Source: Lactobacillus sp. (GTDB taxonomy: Bacteria; Bacillota; Bacilli; Lactobacillales; Lactobacillaceae). From it: 64,000 nucleotides of DNA. The notes beneath the pieces were generated by a model. That model saw only the letters and a list, made by a program, of their open reading frames with translations, was not told where the DNA came from and did no database searches. Below, piece after piece: positions 44,093-53,373 of the stretch. Made by a program: the position numbers and the translations under genes. The stretch is from NCBI GenBank assembly GCA_022484695.1, contig JAKVKU010000004.1, positions 1 to 64,000 on the forward strand, given 5' to 3'. Numbering within the stretch: position 1 is the stretch's first letter; every line of letters begins with the position of its first letter.

Positions 44093-45124
44093 TTATTTTG
44101 TTTGCGTCTGTAAAGCGGCCATAACTTGGCGTTGCGTCGCCCTTTGTTGCACTAATTCCGCGGCTACACTGATGGCAATTTCTTGTGGTGAATCGGCCCC
44201 AATGGCCAAACCAATTGGCCAATGGATCCGATCCGTATCAGTTTGTGTGAAGCCGGCTTCACGAAGTGCTCTGGTGTGTAAGGCAATTTTATGCTTACTA
44301 GCTAGAACCCCAATATATTGGGCTGGCGTCTGCAGTAATAAAGCTTCTAGGCGCGCATCTGTTTTATGGCTACTGGAAACAACGATGCCATAATCTTGTT
44401 TTGTCAGGGGCAACGTTAAATTGGGTTGTTCAAAATCCACCAGTTTCATTTTATTGACACTTGGCAAATATTGTTTGGTCAACAAGCCGGCCCGATCGTC
44501 CCAAATTTCTGTGTAGAAGTTCAGGGGCGGCAAGACCGCCGCCAGCGCCCGACCCACATGCCCGGCCCCAAAGATATAAACCTTGGCACTAGTACTGATG
44601 GGTTCCACAAAATAAGTGGCACCTTGATCGGTGTAGCTCATGGCACTGACTTGCAGGCGGTCTTTAGGAATGGTTAGCCCAACAAACTGTAAAGTCTCAC
44701 TGTAAAATCCCAATTTAACTTGATTTCCCCGCAATTGAAAAATCAACCAGGCGGACTCATGGACACTTTGCTTGATCAAAACCTGTTCCAAGACCTGGTT
44801 TGTCAGCGTGTCAGCCGCGGCTAAATAGGTAAACAGCACTTTGGCTTTACCGCCACAGAGCATTCCTAAATCACCGGCATTTGGGGTCAAGTTGAAATCT
44901 TCAATCTTGCTAGCAGCTTGTTGTAACAACACCATGCCTTCTTGCACACAGCGATGTTCAATCTTGCCGCCGCCGATGGTACCTGCCACATAGCCGGCTT
45001 CATCCACCACCATGTGGGCACCTGCCCCTCTTGGCGTTGAACCAGCACTGCTCATGACGGTGACTAACATTAAATCCTGATGGGCTTGCAATCGGTTATA
45101 GATCAATTTCGTTAAAGTTTCCAT
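44093..45124 (-). CDS. xdhC: XdhC-family molybdenum cofactor sulfurase/insertion protein
   Basis: A 343-residue XdhC/CoxI protein, the chaperone that carries the molybdenum cofactor, secures its terminal chalcogen ligand and hands it to xanthine dehydrogenase. The N-terminal XdhC_CoxI domain (about 10-75: SSAGSTPRGAGAHMVV, GTIGGGKIEHRC) and the C-terminal Rossmann domain (about 180-320: VYIFGAGHVGRALAAVLPPL) are both complete. GGAGAAGG lies before the ATG. It follows the permease gene and precedes the fused hydroxylase. Confidence 0.92.
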   Translation of the reverse strand: METLTKLIYNRLQAHQDLMLVTVMSSAGSTPRGAGAHMVVDEAGYVAGTIGGGKIEHRCVQEGMVLLQQAASKIEDFNLTPNAGDLGMLCGGKAKVLFTYLAAADTLTNQVLEQVLIKQSVHESAWLIFQLRGNQVKLGFYSETLQFVGLTIPKDRLQVSAMSYTDQGATYFVEPISTSAKVYIFGAGHVGRALAAVLPPLNFYTEIWDDRAGLLTKQYLPSVNKMKLVDFEQPNLTLPLTKQDYGIVVSSSHKTDARLEALLLQTPAQYIGVLASKHKIALHTRALREAGFTQTDTDRIHWPIGLAIGADSPQEIAISVAAELVQQRATQRQVMAALQTQTK

Positions 45125-45169
45125 ATGAATTCCTTCTCCTGGTTGATTCTAATTGTTAAATCGTCCAAA

Positions 45170-46558
45170 CTATCCTTTTGTTGCTTGCGCTTTTTCTGGT
45201 TTTTTAATGATATTCAAGACGAGATTCAAGATAACTGCTAGGATCGTCGTCAAGATAACTTCTGAAGTTCCAAAAACGGTGTTGACCCAAGTTGGAAAGC
45301 CTGCTAAGCAGTTCGGTGATAAAGCAACACCAACACCTGCTGCTAGCGATAAGCCAACAATACCGACGTTTAATGAAGATAAACCAGCGGAAACAATGGT
45401 GCGGATCCCCGTCATAGCTATTGTAGCAAAAACTGAGATCGTCGCGCCACCAATGACCGCATACGGAATCGTGGTCAAAATAGAAGCAACTTTAGGAACA
45501 AATCCAGCAACTACAAGGAAAATAGACGAGAATGTTAGGATATATTTGTTGATAACTTTAGTCTCAATCACTAATCCCACGTTTTGGCCAAAGGTCCCAA
45601 CGGCTAAACCGCCGAAGAAACTGCCTAAGGTATTGATCAAGCCTTTACCCATGATCGCCCCAGATAGTTCCCGGTCAGTTGGTTGGCGGTCCATCGCGCC
45701 CATGGTGGTGGCGGTGAACTGACCAATTGATTGAACGGCATCTACTAAGAAGATGATGGTCAAGAGCAAGATCGGAATCAAATCAAATCTGATACCAAAG
45801 TGCATTGGTGGGATGACTTGCATGAAGCTGGCAGATTGAACGGGGCCAAAGTTGACCATTCCCATGGTTAACGCGAGAATGTACCCCACAATCATACCAA
45901 TCAAAATTGAAGCTAATTTGAAAAGACCTTTACCAAAGTAATTTAACGTAAACACGACAATAAAGGTTACGATGGCCACCGACCAATTTTGGACTGAGCC
46001 AAAAGTGGCACTACCGGCACCACCGGCCATATACTTCACCGCCACCGGAAACAAAGATAATCCAATACTTAGGATGACTGTCCCGGTGACTATCGGTGGA
46101 AAGAGGATTCGAATATATTTCAAGAAGAATCCCATGGTCAACACGACCAAACCACCGATCAATTGGGCCCCAAAGATTGAGCCTATGCCATAACTGCCCC
46201 CGATGATCAATAAAATTGGTACGGTGGCAAAACTGGCACCCATCATCATGGGTAGGCGGGAGCCGAAGCGGCGAAAAATAGGGAAGAGCTGAATCAAAGT
46301 GGCGATCCCGGCCATGATCAAACTGGTTTGAATGATCAAAGTCGTGTCACTGCCATTAAGCTTACAGGCTTTGGCAACCATAATGCCGGGTGTTACAATA
46401 CCGGCAATTGCTGCGGCCACATGTTGTAGGCCCAGGGGTGCCAGCTCTTTAAATGAAACTTTCGCATCATAGTTGAATAAACCTTTAGTTTTCTTGTCTT
46501 TTGGCATGGTTTTGGCCACACCGGCTTCATCTGCTGATTGACTTAAGTTTACACGCAT
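45170..46558 (-). CDS. NCS2-family purine permease (uracil/xanthine/urate type)
   Basis: A 462-residue membrane transporter with about 12-14 helices that co-transports a nucleobase with protons or cations. The NCS2 motif QNVGLVIETK lies near 322-331, with acidic substrate residues expected in LVDAVQSIGQFTATT (near 275). The long N-terminal hydrophilic tail (about 1-30) is unusual but harmless. ATG 46558 has AAAGGA 8 nt upstream; the frame to 46588 begins with TTG and is less likely. The context makes xanthine or urate the likely substrate. Confidence 0.92.
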   Translation of the reverse strand: MRVNLSQSADEAGVAKTMPKDKKTKGLFNYDAKVSFKELAPLGLQHVAAAIAGIVTPGIMVAKACKLNGSDTTLIIQTSLIMAGIATLIQLFPIFRRFGSRLPMMMGASFATVPILLIIGGSYGIGSIFGAQLIGGLVVLTMGFFLKYIRILFPPIVTGTVILSIGLSLFPVAVKYMAGGAGSATFGSVQNWSVAIVTFIVVFTLNYFGKGLFKLASILIGMIVGYILALTMGMVNFGPVQSASFMQVIPPMHFGIRFDLIPILLLTIIFLVDAVQSIGQFTATTMGAMDRQPTDRELSGAIMGKGLINTLGSFFGGLAVGTFGQNVGLVIETKVINKYILTFSSIFLVVAGFVPKVASILTTIPYAVIGGATISVFATIAMTGIRTIVSAGLSSLNVGIVGLSLAAGVGVALSPNCLAGFPTWVNTVFGTSEVILTTILAVILNLVLNIIKKPEKAQATKG

Positions 46559-46603
46559 CGTCAAAATCCTTTCCTCGTTAAAGGGCAAAAGTGCGTCTCA
46601 CGA

Positions 46604-46981
46604 CTATTTAACGGCGACGGCCTCTATTTCAAAGAGGCCATTGCCAGGCAACTTAGCCACCTCAACACAAGAACGTGCAGGTAATAATTCTGTGAAATAA
46701 CGAGCATAAATATCATTAATGGTGGAGAAATCCGCCATATTCTTTAAATAAATCAAGGTCTTAACAACATGTTTATAATCTAACCCGGCTTCATCTAAAA
46801 CCCGGCCCATGTTGTCTAATGCCATAACGGCTTGGGCAGATACATCAGCGCCCATTTCGCCGGTCTTAGGATCGACACCCTGTTGGCCAGAAATGTAAAG
46901 CGTGTCGCCAGCCATGACCCCATGAGAATAGGGTCCAACAGGTTTTGGTAATTCTTGTGAGTTTACTGGTTTGATTGTCAT
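46604..46981 (-). CDS. ridA: RidA/YjgF-family enamine/imine deaminase
   Basis: A 125-residue trimeric RidA protein. The key arginine R103 in PARSCVEVAKLP and glutamate E120 in FEIEAVAV are present. RidA hydrolyses reactive enamine/imine intermediates such as aminoacrylate. Here the likely source is the PLP lyase YgeX, which passes through aminoacrylate on the way to pyruvate. It lies 2 nt after arcC, in the same operon. Confidence 0.93.
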   Translation of the reverse strand: MTIKPVNSQELPKPVGPYSHGVMAGDTLYISGQQGVDPKTGEMGADVSAQAVMALDNMGRVLDEAGLDYKHVVKTLIYLKNMADFSTINDIYARYFTELLPARSCVEVAKLPGNGLFEIEAVAVK

Positions 46982-46983
46982 AA

Positions 46984-47943
46984 TTATACCTTTGCCTCCT
47001 GAGTTTGGGTTGAAATGATGGTACCGGTGTCACCGGCCAAACCATCTTTAGCTTTTTCTAACAATGTGATCAATGTCTTACGGCCTGGTTTAGATTCAGC
47101 AAATTGGATCCCTGCTTGAACCTTAGGTAACATTGAACCAGGTGCGAATTGGTTTTCTTTGATATATTGGTTCATTTCGTCAACAGTGACGTTGCCCAAT
47201 TCTTTTTGATCTGGTTTGCCAAAGTTAACGGCCACATGTTCAACGGCTGTTAAGATGACCAATAAATCAGCGTCGACTTTTTCAGCCAACAAAGCACTAC
47301 AGAAATCTTTATCAATAACGGCTTTAGCACCCTTTAAATGGTTATGGGGTTCTTTGGTAACGGGGATGCCCCCGCCACCACATGCGATAACCGTTTGTTT
47401 GGCATCGATCAAAGCATTAATGGTATCAATTTCAACGATTTCTTTAGGCATTGGTGAGGCTACCACTTGACGCCAGCCGCGGCCAGCATCTTCCATGACA
47501 GACTTGCCCTCTTCGGCAACTAATTTATCTGCTTCGGCCTTCGTCATGAAAGCGCCAACTGGTTTTGTTGGCTTTTTGAAGGCTGGATCGTTTTGATCAA
47601 CCACAACTTGGCTGGCCACAGTGGCCACCGGTTGTTTGATCCCCCGATTCAACAATTCTTCTTTCAAAGCGTTTTGCAGATCATAGCCAATGTAAGCTTG
47701 ACTCATGGCAACACAGACAGATAACGGAATTTCCGGATATTTCGCCGGATTCGTTGCTGTCAGACCATCCATTGCTAGACGGATCATACCAACTTGAGGG
47801 CCATTACCATGGGAGATAATGACTTCATAGCCAGCTTCAATTAAATCGACAATGGCTTTGGCAGTAGATTTCACTGCAGTCATTTGTTCATGTAAGTTAT
47901 TGCCTAGGGCATTACCCCCTAGAGCGACCACGACACGTTTCAT
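46984..47943 (-). CDS. arcC: Carbamate kinase
   Basis: A 319-residue amino-acid-kinase-fold enzyme that makes ATP from carbamoyl phosphate and ADP, releasing carbamate (ammonia and CO2). It starts KRVVVALGGNALGN, has ISHGNGPQVG near 44, CGGGGIPV near 193 and KDFCSALLAEKVDAD near 217. The length is standard. It follows ygeW and should use the carbamoyl phosphate that enzyme forms, giving the energy gain of the pathway. No arginine deiminase genes are here. Confidence 0.95.
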   Translation of the reverse strand: MKRVVVALGGNALGNNLHEQMTAVKSTAKAIVDLIEAGYEVIISHGNGPQVGMIRLAMDGLTATNPAKYPEIPLSVCVAMSQAYIGYDLQNALKEELLNRGIKQPVATVASQVVVDQNDPAFKKPTKPVGAFMTKAEADKLVAEEGKSVMEDAGRGWRQVVASPMPKEIVEIDTINALIDAKQTVIACGGGGIPVTKEPHNHLKGAKAVIDKDFCSALLAEKVDADLLVILTAVEHVAVNFGKPDQKELGNVTVDEMNQYIKENQFAPGSMLPKVQAGIQFAESKPGRKTLITLLEKAKDGLAGDTGTIISTQTQEAKV

Positions 47944-47988
47944 ATAGGTTCCTCTTTTCTTGAAATGTTGTTAAGTTAAAGACAAGAA

Positions 47989-49194
47989 TTAAATCTTGCC
48001 AGTGAATTCATGACGTGCTGTCCCACGGTCTTCTAAGTCTTGCAATACTTTAGCTGGATCTTTGAATTTGCTTAAGAAGATCATAGCGGCAATAACGTAT
48101 GGTTTGAAGCTTGCTTGTTTGTAAAGTTGATCACGGTAACGATCAAAGACGCTGGCATCAACTTCACCTTCAGCTGCAGAAACGCCAGTGATATCAGCTG
48201 GTAATGGATGCATGTATAATGCGTTACCATTCTTAGTTAATTTCATCATTTCTTCAGTTGCAGACCAGTCTTTGAATTCAGCATTGTGTTGTAACAATTC
48301 TTCTTCAAGTTTGTCAATGCCATCAAAGTCGCCCTTACCGTAAAGTTCAGTCCGTTCTTCCATAGCTTTGAATGGTGCCCAACTCTTACAATAGATCACG
48401 TCAGCATCTTTGAAGGCTTCTTTCATATCGTTAGTCTTCGTGAAGCTACCGCCAGATTTTTCAGCGTTCTTCTTAGCAATTTCTTCAACTTCAGGCATTA
48501 CTTCGTAGCCCTTAGGATGTGCTAAAGTAACATCCATGCCAAAACGTGTCATCAAACCAATGATAGCTTGGGCAACAGATAATGGTTTGCCATAAGAAGG
48601 AGAGTATGCCCAAGACATAACAATTTTCTTACCTTTTAAGTTTTCAATGCCACCGTATTCGTGGATGATATGATCCAAGTCAGCTAAAGCTTGTGTTGGA
48701 TGATCTTCGTCATCTTGCAAGTCAACTAAGTTAGGACGTTGTTCCAAGATACCTTGTTGGGCACTGTCTTTAACAGCATCGATAACATCATGCATGTATT
48801 TAGTCCCTTTACCAATATACATATCATCACGAATACCGATAACGTCAGCCATGAAGGAAATCATTGTAGCAGTTTCACGAACAGTTTCACCATGGGCGAT
48901 TTGAGATTTCTTTTCATCCAAATCTTGAATGGCTAAACCTAACATGTTACAAGCACTTGTGAAAGAAAAACGAGTCCGTGTAGAGTTGTCCCGGAAAATG
49001 GAGATCCCTAAGCCAGAATCAAACACTTTTGTGGAGATGTTGCGTTCACGTAAGTTACGCAAAGCATCAGCAGTATTTAATGTAGCTTTTAATTCGTCAT
49101 CGCTTTTGTGCCAAGTTTGCATGAAGTCTTCGCCGTACATGTTGTCGATGTTTAATTTACCAATTTTGTTTACTAATGAGTCAAAGTTTGCCAT
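47989..49194 (-). CDS. ygeW: YgeW-type knotted carbamoyltransferase
   Basis: A 401-residue member of the aspartate/ornithine carbamoyltransferase superfamily. The carbamoyl-phosphate loop STRTR is at 71-75, DEDHPTQALADLD near 161 and HPLPAD near 323. Its substrate loops differ from OTC, as in YgeW/SsnA-cluster enzymes of E. coli and clostridia. In the purine pathway it is thought to release a carbamoyl group as carbamoyl phosphate, which ArcC then converts to ATP. AAGGGG precedes the ATG, in an AT-rich leader with 8-bp repeats. Confidence 0.92.
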   Translation of the reverse strand: MANFDSLVNKIGKLNIDNMYGEDFMQTWHKSDDELKATLNTADALRNLRERNISTKVFDSGLGISIFRDNSTRTRFSFTSACNMLGLAIQDLDEKKSQIAHGETVRETATMISFMADVIGIRDDMYIGKGTKYMHDVIDAVKDSAQQGILEQRPNLVDLQDDEDHPTQALADLDHIIHEYGGIENLKGKKIVMSWAYSPSYGKPLSVAQAIIGLMTRFGMDVTLAHPKGYEVMPEVEEIAKKNAEKSGGSFTKTNDMKEAFKDADVIYCKSWAPFKAMEERTELYGKGDFDGIDKLEEELLQHNAEFKDWSATEEMMKLTKNGNALYMHPLPADITGVSAAEGEVDASVFDRYRDQLYKQASFKPYVIAAMIFLSKFKDPAKVLQDLEDRGTARHEFTGKI

Positions 49195-49230
49195 TTTGAG
49201 ATCCCCTTATTTTTTAATTTGATTTTTTTA

Positions 49231-49266
49231 ATTGATTAATTGATACATTGATACAAAATTATCAAT
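49231..49266. repeat. ATTGAT 8-bp direct repeats and inverted repeat before ygeW
   Basis: ATTGAT recurs at 49231, 49239 and 49247 with an exact 8-bp period. The last copy forms ATTGATA-n6-TATCAAT with 49260-49266. It sits in the ygeW leader and may be an operator array or a slippage-prone spacer. Confidence 0.55.
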
Positions 49267-49275
49267 GCGATTTAT

Positions 49276-49365
49276 AAAAAATGCGCACCAAACTTTCTTC
49301 TTCCATGGTTGCGACATCACCGTAAAAGCGCTTGATGTAAATCTGAAGAGAATAGTAGGTGCGCA
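49276..49365 (-). terminator. Branched terminator-like structure between ygeY and ygeW
   Basis: On the minus strand a perfect 8-bp stem (49358-49365 with 49282-49289, TGCGCACC type) closes a 68-nt region containing a second stem (ACATCA 49333-49338 with TGATGT 49314-49319). It ends directly in six T (49276-49281). It would end or attenuate the ygeY transcript and separate it from ygeW. The branched form and long interior are more than a simple terminator needs. Confidence 0.55.
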
Positions 49366-49388
49366 CATCTTTATGAGCCGATCAAATA

Positions 49389-50726
49389 TTATTTATTGTT
49401 AGCAGTATAAACGGTAGGTAGAGCAGCATAGAATGCAGCGCAACGTACCAAGTCAGTCTTCCAAGTAATTTCGTTGGCAGCATGGGCTTGAGCTTCTGCA
49501 CCAGGGCCATAACCGATACAAGGAATGTTGTTACGACCCATGATGCTAACACCGTTGGTAGAGAATGTCCATTTGTCTAACAATGGGCGTTCTTCACGCA
49601 TCTTGATTTGTTGTTCAGGGCCTTGACGTTTTTCACCGTACATATCGTGGTGAACTTCCAATAAAGCTTTTGTAACTGGGCTGTCTTCTGGAATAACCCA
49701 AGTTGGGAAGTATGCTTCGATTGGATAAGATAAGCCAGTGTAGCTTGGGCGATCGTAGTTATACATAGATACTTTGACAGCATCGCCATATTTTTTAACA
49801 GCAGGTAAGTTGCGGATTTCTTCTAAGCAGCTTTCCCAAGTTTCGCCACAAGTCATCCGACGATCCAAAGAGATAGCGCAAGAATCAGCTACGGCACAAC
49901 GACTTGGAGAAGTGAAGTAGATTTGAGAAGTGGTAACAGTACCACGGCCGATGAAGCTAGCTTCTTTCCATTGGTCATTGTTCTTTTCGTCTAACATCTT
50001 AACTAAACCTTTGATAACAGTGCTTTCAGTATCACCGTTGTTGTTTAATTGACGGATGTCATTGATGATGTCAGCCATCTTGTAGATAGCGTTGTCGCCA
50101 CGTTCAGGTGCAGAACCATGACTAGACAAACCTTTGACTTCAACTCTGATTTCCATCCGGCCACGTTGACCACGGTAGATCCCACCATCAGTAGGTTCTG
50201 TGGAAACAACGAATTCTGGGCGAATCTTGTCTTCGTTGATGATATATTGCCAGTTCAAGCCATCGCAGTCTTCTTCTTGGACTGTTACAGCAACCATGAC
50301 AGTATATTTGTCATTTAACAAACCTAAGTCTTTCATGATCTTAGCGCCATAGACTGCAGATGCAATCCCGCCTTCTTGATCAGAAGTCCCACGGCCACCT
50401 AATTCAGTGTCAGTTTCGAAACCATCATATGGATCGAACTTCCAGTTAGATTTTTCACCAATGGCTACGGTATCAATATGGCCATCAAAGGCGATTAATT
50501 TTTTACCGTTACCCATATAGCCTAACAAGTTACCCATTGGGTCAACATCGATCTTGTCAAAGCCTAATTTTTCCATTTCTTCTTTGGCACGTTTGATCTT
50601 GTTGCCTTCTTCAGCACTTTCACCAGGAATCTTAACCATATCGCGTAAGAATTTAACGATATCTTTTTGATATTTCTCGGCTTGTTTCTTAATTGCGGCG
50701 TAGTCTAAATGTAATTCTGTACTCAT
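49389..50726 (-). CDS. ygeY: YgeY-type M20 family metallohydrolase
   Basis: A 445-residue M20 deacylase/peptidase. The metal-binding blocks are [11 protein letters not shown] near 80, [11 protein letters not shown] near 113 and VQEEDCDG near 151, and HAANE is near the C-terminus. YgeY belongs to the urate/purine cluster and is believed to hydrolyse an acyl or carbamoyl derivative to give 2,3-diaminopropionate for YgeX. The start at 50726, one base after the ygeX stop, fits the family. The frame extends to 50813 inside ygeX but is not family-like. Confidence 0.9.
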   Translation of the reverse strand: MSTELHLDYAAIKKQAEKYQKDIVKFLRDMVKIPGESAEEGNKIKRAKEEMEKLGFDKIDVDPMGNLLGYMGNGKKLIAFDGHIDTVAIGEKSNWKFDPYDGFETDTELGGRGTSDQEGGIASAVYGAKIMKDLGLLNDKYTVMVAVTVQEEDCDGLNWQYIINEDKIRPEFVVSTEPTDGGIYRGQRGRMEIRVEVKGLSSHGSAPERGDNAIYKMADIINDIRQLNNNGDTESTVIKGLVKMLDEKNNDQWKEASFIGRGTVTTSQIYFTSPSRCAVADSCAISLDRRMTCGETWESCLEEIRNLPAVKKYGDAVKVSMYNYDRPSYTGLSYPIEAYFPTWVIPEDSPVTKALLEVHHDMYGEKRQGPEQQIKMREERPLLDKWTFSTNGVSIMGRNNIPCIGYGPGAEAQAHAANEITWKTDLVRCAAFYAALPTVYTANNK

Positions 50727-50727
50727 T

Positions 50728-51924
50728 TTAAAGCCCCCATACGATTTTTTTATAATTGTCAGGATCAGTGTCGCCCTCTGTAGAGAACAACAAGACCTTG
50801 GAATTGCCATCAAGTTGTAACTTTTCCTTCATTTCAGCATAAGCTGGGTCATGCATTAATGTTGCTACAAAGCCCATACCTACGGCACCAGATTCACCGG
50901 AGATAACTTGTGGATCTCCTTTGATTGGTGCGCCTAACATCCGCATGCCCCGGGCAGATACCCAGTCTGGGCAAGAAGCGAAGTAAGACACGTGGTTGCG
51001 CAAAATATCAAAGGAAATGGTATTTGGTTCGCCACAAGCAAGACCAGCCATGATTGTTTGCAAGTCACCAGTAGCAAAGTGGATCTTGTTATCATTAGCT
51101 TCCGCTGTTTGATACAAGCAATCTGCCACTTGGGCTTCCATAACAGTCATAATTGGTGGATTGTCTGGGAAGAGATTGGCGAAGTAACCAATCACGGCCC
51201 CAGCTAAACTCCCTACACCAGCTTGGATAAAGATATGCGTTGGACGTTCAACTTCAGCTGCTTTCATTTGTTGAGCAGCTTCACAAGCCATCGTGCCGTA
51301 ACCTTGCATGATCCAAGTTGGAATCTTTTCGTAACCATCCCAGGCAGTATCTTGAACCATGACACCATTTTCGTTAGCTTCTGCTAAAGCATTGGCTTTA
51401 CGAACGGCATCATCATAGTTCATGTCTTCGATGGTAACTTCTGCACCTTCTTTTTGAATATTGTCAAAACGTTCTTTAGTAGAACCTTTTGGCATCAAGA
51501 TAACAGATTTTTGACCTAATTTATTTGCAGCCCAGGCAACCCCACGACCATGGTTCCCATCTGTTGCAGTATAGAATGTAACTTGACCTAAATCTTCTTT
51601 TAATTTAGGTGAAACCATTACATTGTAATCTACTTCAGATACATCACAATGCAAGCGTTCTGCAATGTAATTAGCCATGGCGAAAGATCCACCCAATACT
51701 TTAAATGCATTTAAGCCAAAACGATAAGATTCGTCTTTGACAAACAGGTGATCCAAGCCCAAGTAGCCAGCCATGTGTTCCAAGTGCGCCAGCGGTGTTC
51801 TGGAATACTGTGGAAAGCTTTCATGGAATTTTTTGGCTGTTTCAACTGCGGCTTGATCCATGTCTTTAAGTTCATGGTCATCTGTTGCCGGGAGTTGATT
51901 TTTGATTAATTTGATATCTGCCAA
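50728..51924 (-). CDS. dpaL: Diaminopropionate ammonia-lyase (TTG start)
   Basis: A 398-residue PLP enzyme (YgeX) that converts 2,3-diaminopropionate to pyruvate and two ammonia. The PLP lysine is K75 in [22 protein letters not shown] near 118 and [13 protein letters not shown] near 236 hold the cofactor. The start codon is TTG, 9 nt after AGGAGG; no closer ATG exists until residue 22. Its pyruvate product links the pathway to PFOR, and its aminoacrylate intermediate to RidA. Confidence 0.94.
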   Translation of the reverse strand: MADIKLIKNQLPATDDHELKDMDQAAVETAKKFHESFPQYSRTPLAHLEHMAGYLGLDHLFVKDESYRFGLNAFKVLGGSFAMANYIAERLHCDVSEVDYNVMVSPKLKEDLGQVTFYTATDGNHGRGVAWAANKLGQKSVILMPKGSTKERFDNIQKEGAEVTIEDMNYDDAVRKANALAEANENGVMVQDTAWDGYEKIPTWIMQGYGTMACEAAQQMKAAEVERPTHIFIQAGVGSLAGAVIGYFANLFPDNPPIMTVMEAQVADCLYQTAEANDNKIHFATGDLQTIMAGLACGEPNTISFDILRNHVSYFASCPDWVSARGMRMLGAPIKGDPQVISGESGAVGMGFVATLMHDPAYAEMKEKLQLDGNSKVLLFSTEGDTDPDNYKKIVWGL

Positions 51925-51954
51925 TATAAAAATCCTCCTTCAAGAAAATTAGAA

Positions 51955-53346
51955 CTATAGTTCAAAATCGTACTCACTGGCGTGCCGGGCAATCTTTTCA
52001 CCCTTTTGGCCATTGATGACTTGCCCGTAGGCAGCCACTTTTTGGCCCCTAAGATAAACTTGCTGGGCACTCCCTTGAGTCGGGAAACCTTCGTAGGCAG
52101 TGTAATCTACGTTTTGTAACTGAGTTTTCGCGGAGATTACACCGGTGGTATTTGGATCCCAGATAACTATGTCGGCGTCGCTACCAACTTGGATAACACC
52201 CTTTTGTGGGAATAATCCGAATTGATGAGCCGCATGTTCACTCATGATCCCTACAAATTGCTCTGGGGTAATACGGCCAGCGGCCACCCCGTAGGTATAC
52301 ATCAGCTCACCGCGGGTTTCGATGCCAGGTAAGCCACCAGGGATTTTTGAGAAATCATCTTTGCCAATTACTTTTTCCGTGGCAAAGTTGAAATCACAGT
52401 GGTCTGTCCCAATGGTGTTGATTTCACCATTGGTCAAGGCGCCCCACAAGGCTTTTATGTCTGCTGGCTGCCGTAGTGGCGGTGCACAAACATATTTGGC
52501 GCCCTCAAAGTTTGGCAAGTTATACAACTCATCATTCAACAAGAAGTACTGGGGACAAGATTCCACAAAAACCTTTTGTCCCCGCTTGCGGGCTGCCCGA
52601 ACAACCTCCAGGCCCTCTTTGGTGCTGAGGTGCACTATATTGACGGGCAGGTCAACTAACGCGGCAATGGTTAAATAGCGGTTGATGGCTTCTGCTTCTA
52701 ACACATTGGGGCGAGATAAGGGATGGTATTTAGGTGAGGTTTTACCTTCTGATAGGAATTGGGCTTGCAGCTCGTCGGCAAGATCGCCATTTTCACAATG
52801 GATACCTAACATGCCGTGAACTGATTTAATTGCCTTCATCGCTTCAAAGATACCGGCGTCACTCACCCGCAAATTGTCATAGGCCATGTACATCTTAAAG
52901 GATGTGATCCCTTGAGCGGCCATTGCTTTGATTTGCGCGGGCATATCGTCTTGCCATTCGATAACTGACATGTGATAACTGTAGTCACAAGAACTGTTAT
53001 CTTCGGCGAAGTTGTCCCAGGTGGTTAAACAATCCTGTAAGCTTTGACCCCGCATTGGCGTTGCCATATCCATTACAAAGGTCGTGCCTTTAGCAACAGC
53101 GGCGATGGTCCCAGTGGTGAAATCATCACTGGAGTTTAACGTACCAGGGCCATTGTTTAACTCCAGATGCGTGTGGGTATCAATGAACCCAGGGAAGAGT
53201 AAACAACCTGCTGCATCGACGACTTCATCACCTTTTTCAGGTAAATCCACGCCCATCTCTGTAATCTTATCAGCCGTGATCCGAACGTCTAATTGCCGCC
53301 GTCCCTTTGTGGAAACCACCGTGCCGTGACGAATTAAGAATCCCAT
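51955..53346 (-). CDS. hyuA: Dihydropyrimidinase/hydantoinase-type amidohydrolase
   Basis: A 463-residue cyclic amidohydrolase. The zinc ligands DTHTHLE (near 56) and the carboxylatable lysine SFKMYMAY (near 150) are present, with histidines in IHCENG and IVHLSTKEG and the aspartate in GTDHCDF. The family opens hydantoin, dihydropyrimidine or similar rings. In the ygeWXY-hyuA-ygfK-ssnA cluster it probably opens a reduced purine-derived ring. AGAAGG precedes the ATG. Confidence 0.92.
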   Translation of the reverse strand: MGFLIRHGTVVSTKGRRQLDVRITADKITEMGVDLPEKGDEVVDAAGCLLFPGFIDTHTHLELNNGPGTLNSSDDFTTGTIAAVAKGTTFVMDMATPMRGQSLQDCLTTWDNFAEDNSSCDYSYHMSVIEWQDDMPAQIKAMAAQGITSFKMYMAYDNLRVSDAGIFEAMKAIKSVHGMLGIHCENGDLADELQAQFLSEGKTSPKYHPLSRPNVLEAEAINRYLTIAALVDLPVNIVHLSTKEGLEVVRAARKRGQKVFVESCPQYFLLNDELYNLPNFEGAKYVCAPPLRQPADIKALWGALTNGEINTIGTDHCDFNFATEKVIGKDDFSKIPGGLPGIETRGELMYTYGVAAGRITPEQFVGIMSEHAAHQFGLFPQKGVIQVGSDADIVIWDPNTTGVISAKTQLQNVDYTAYEGFPTQGSAQQVYLRGQKVAAYGQVINGQKGEKIARHASEYDFEL

Positions 53347-53373
53347 ATTCTAACCTTCTTATTTGAAAATACT

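Noticed and set aside
49231..49252. Three ATTGAT repeats as a CRISPR-like array
   Set aside because: The 8-bp period leaves no spacers and there are no cas genes.
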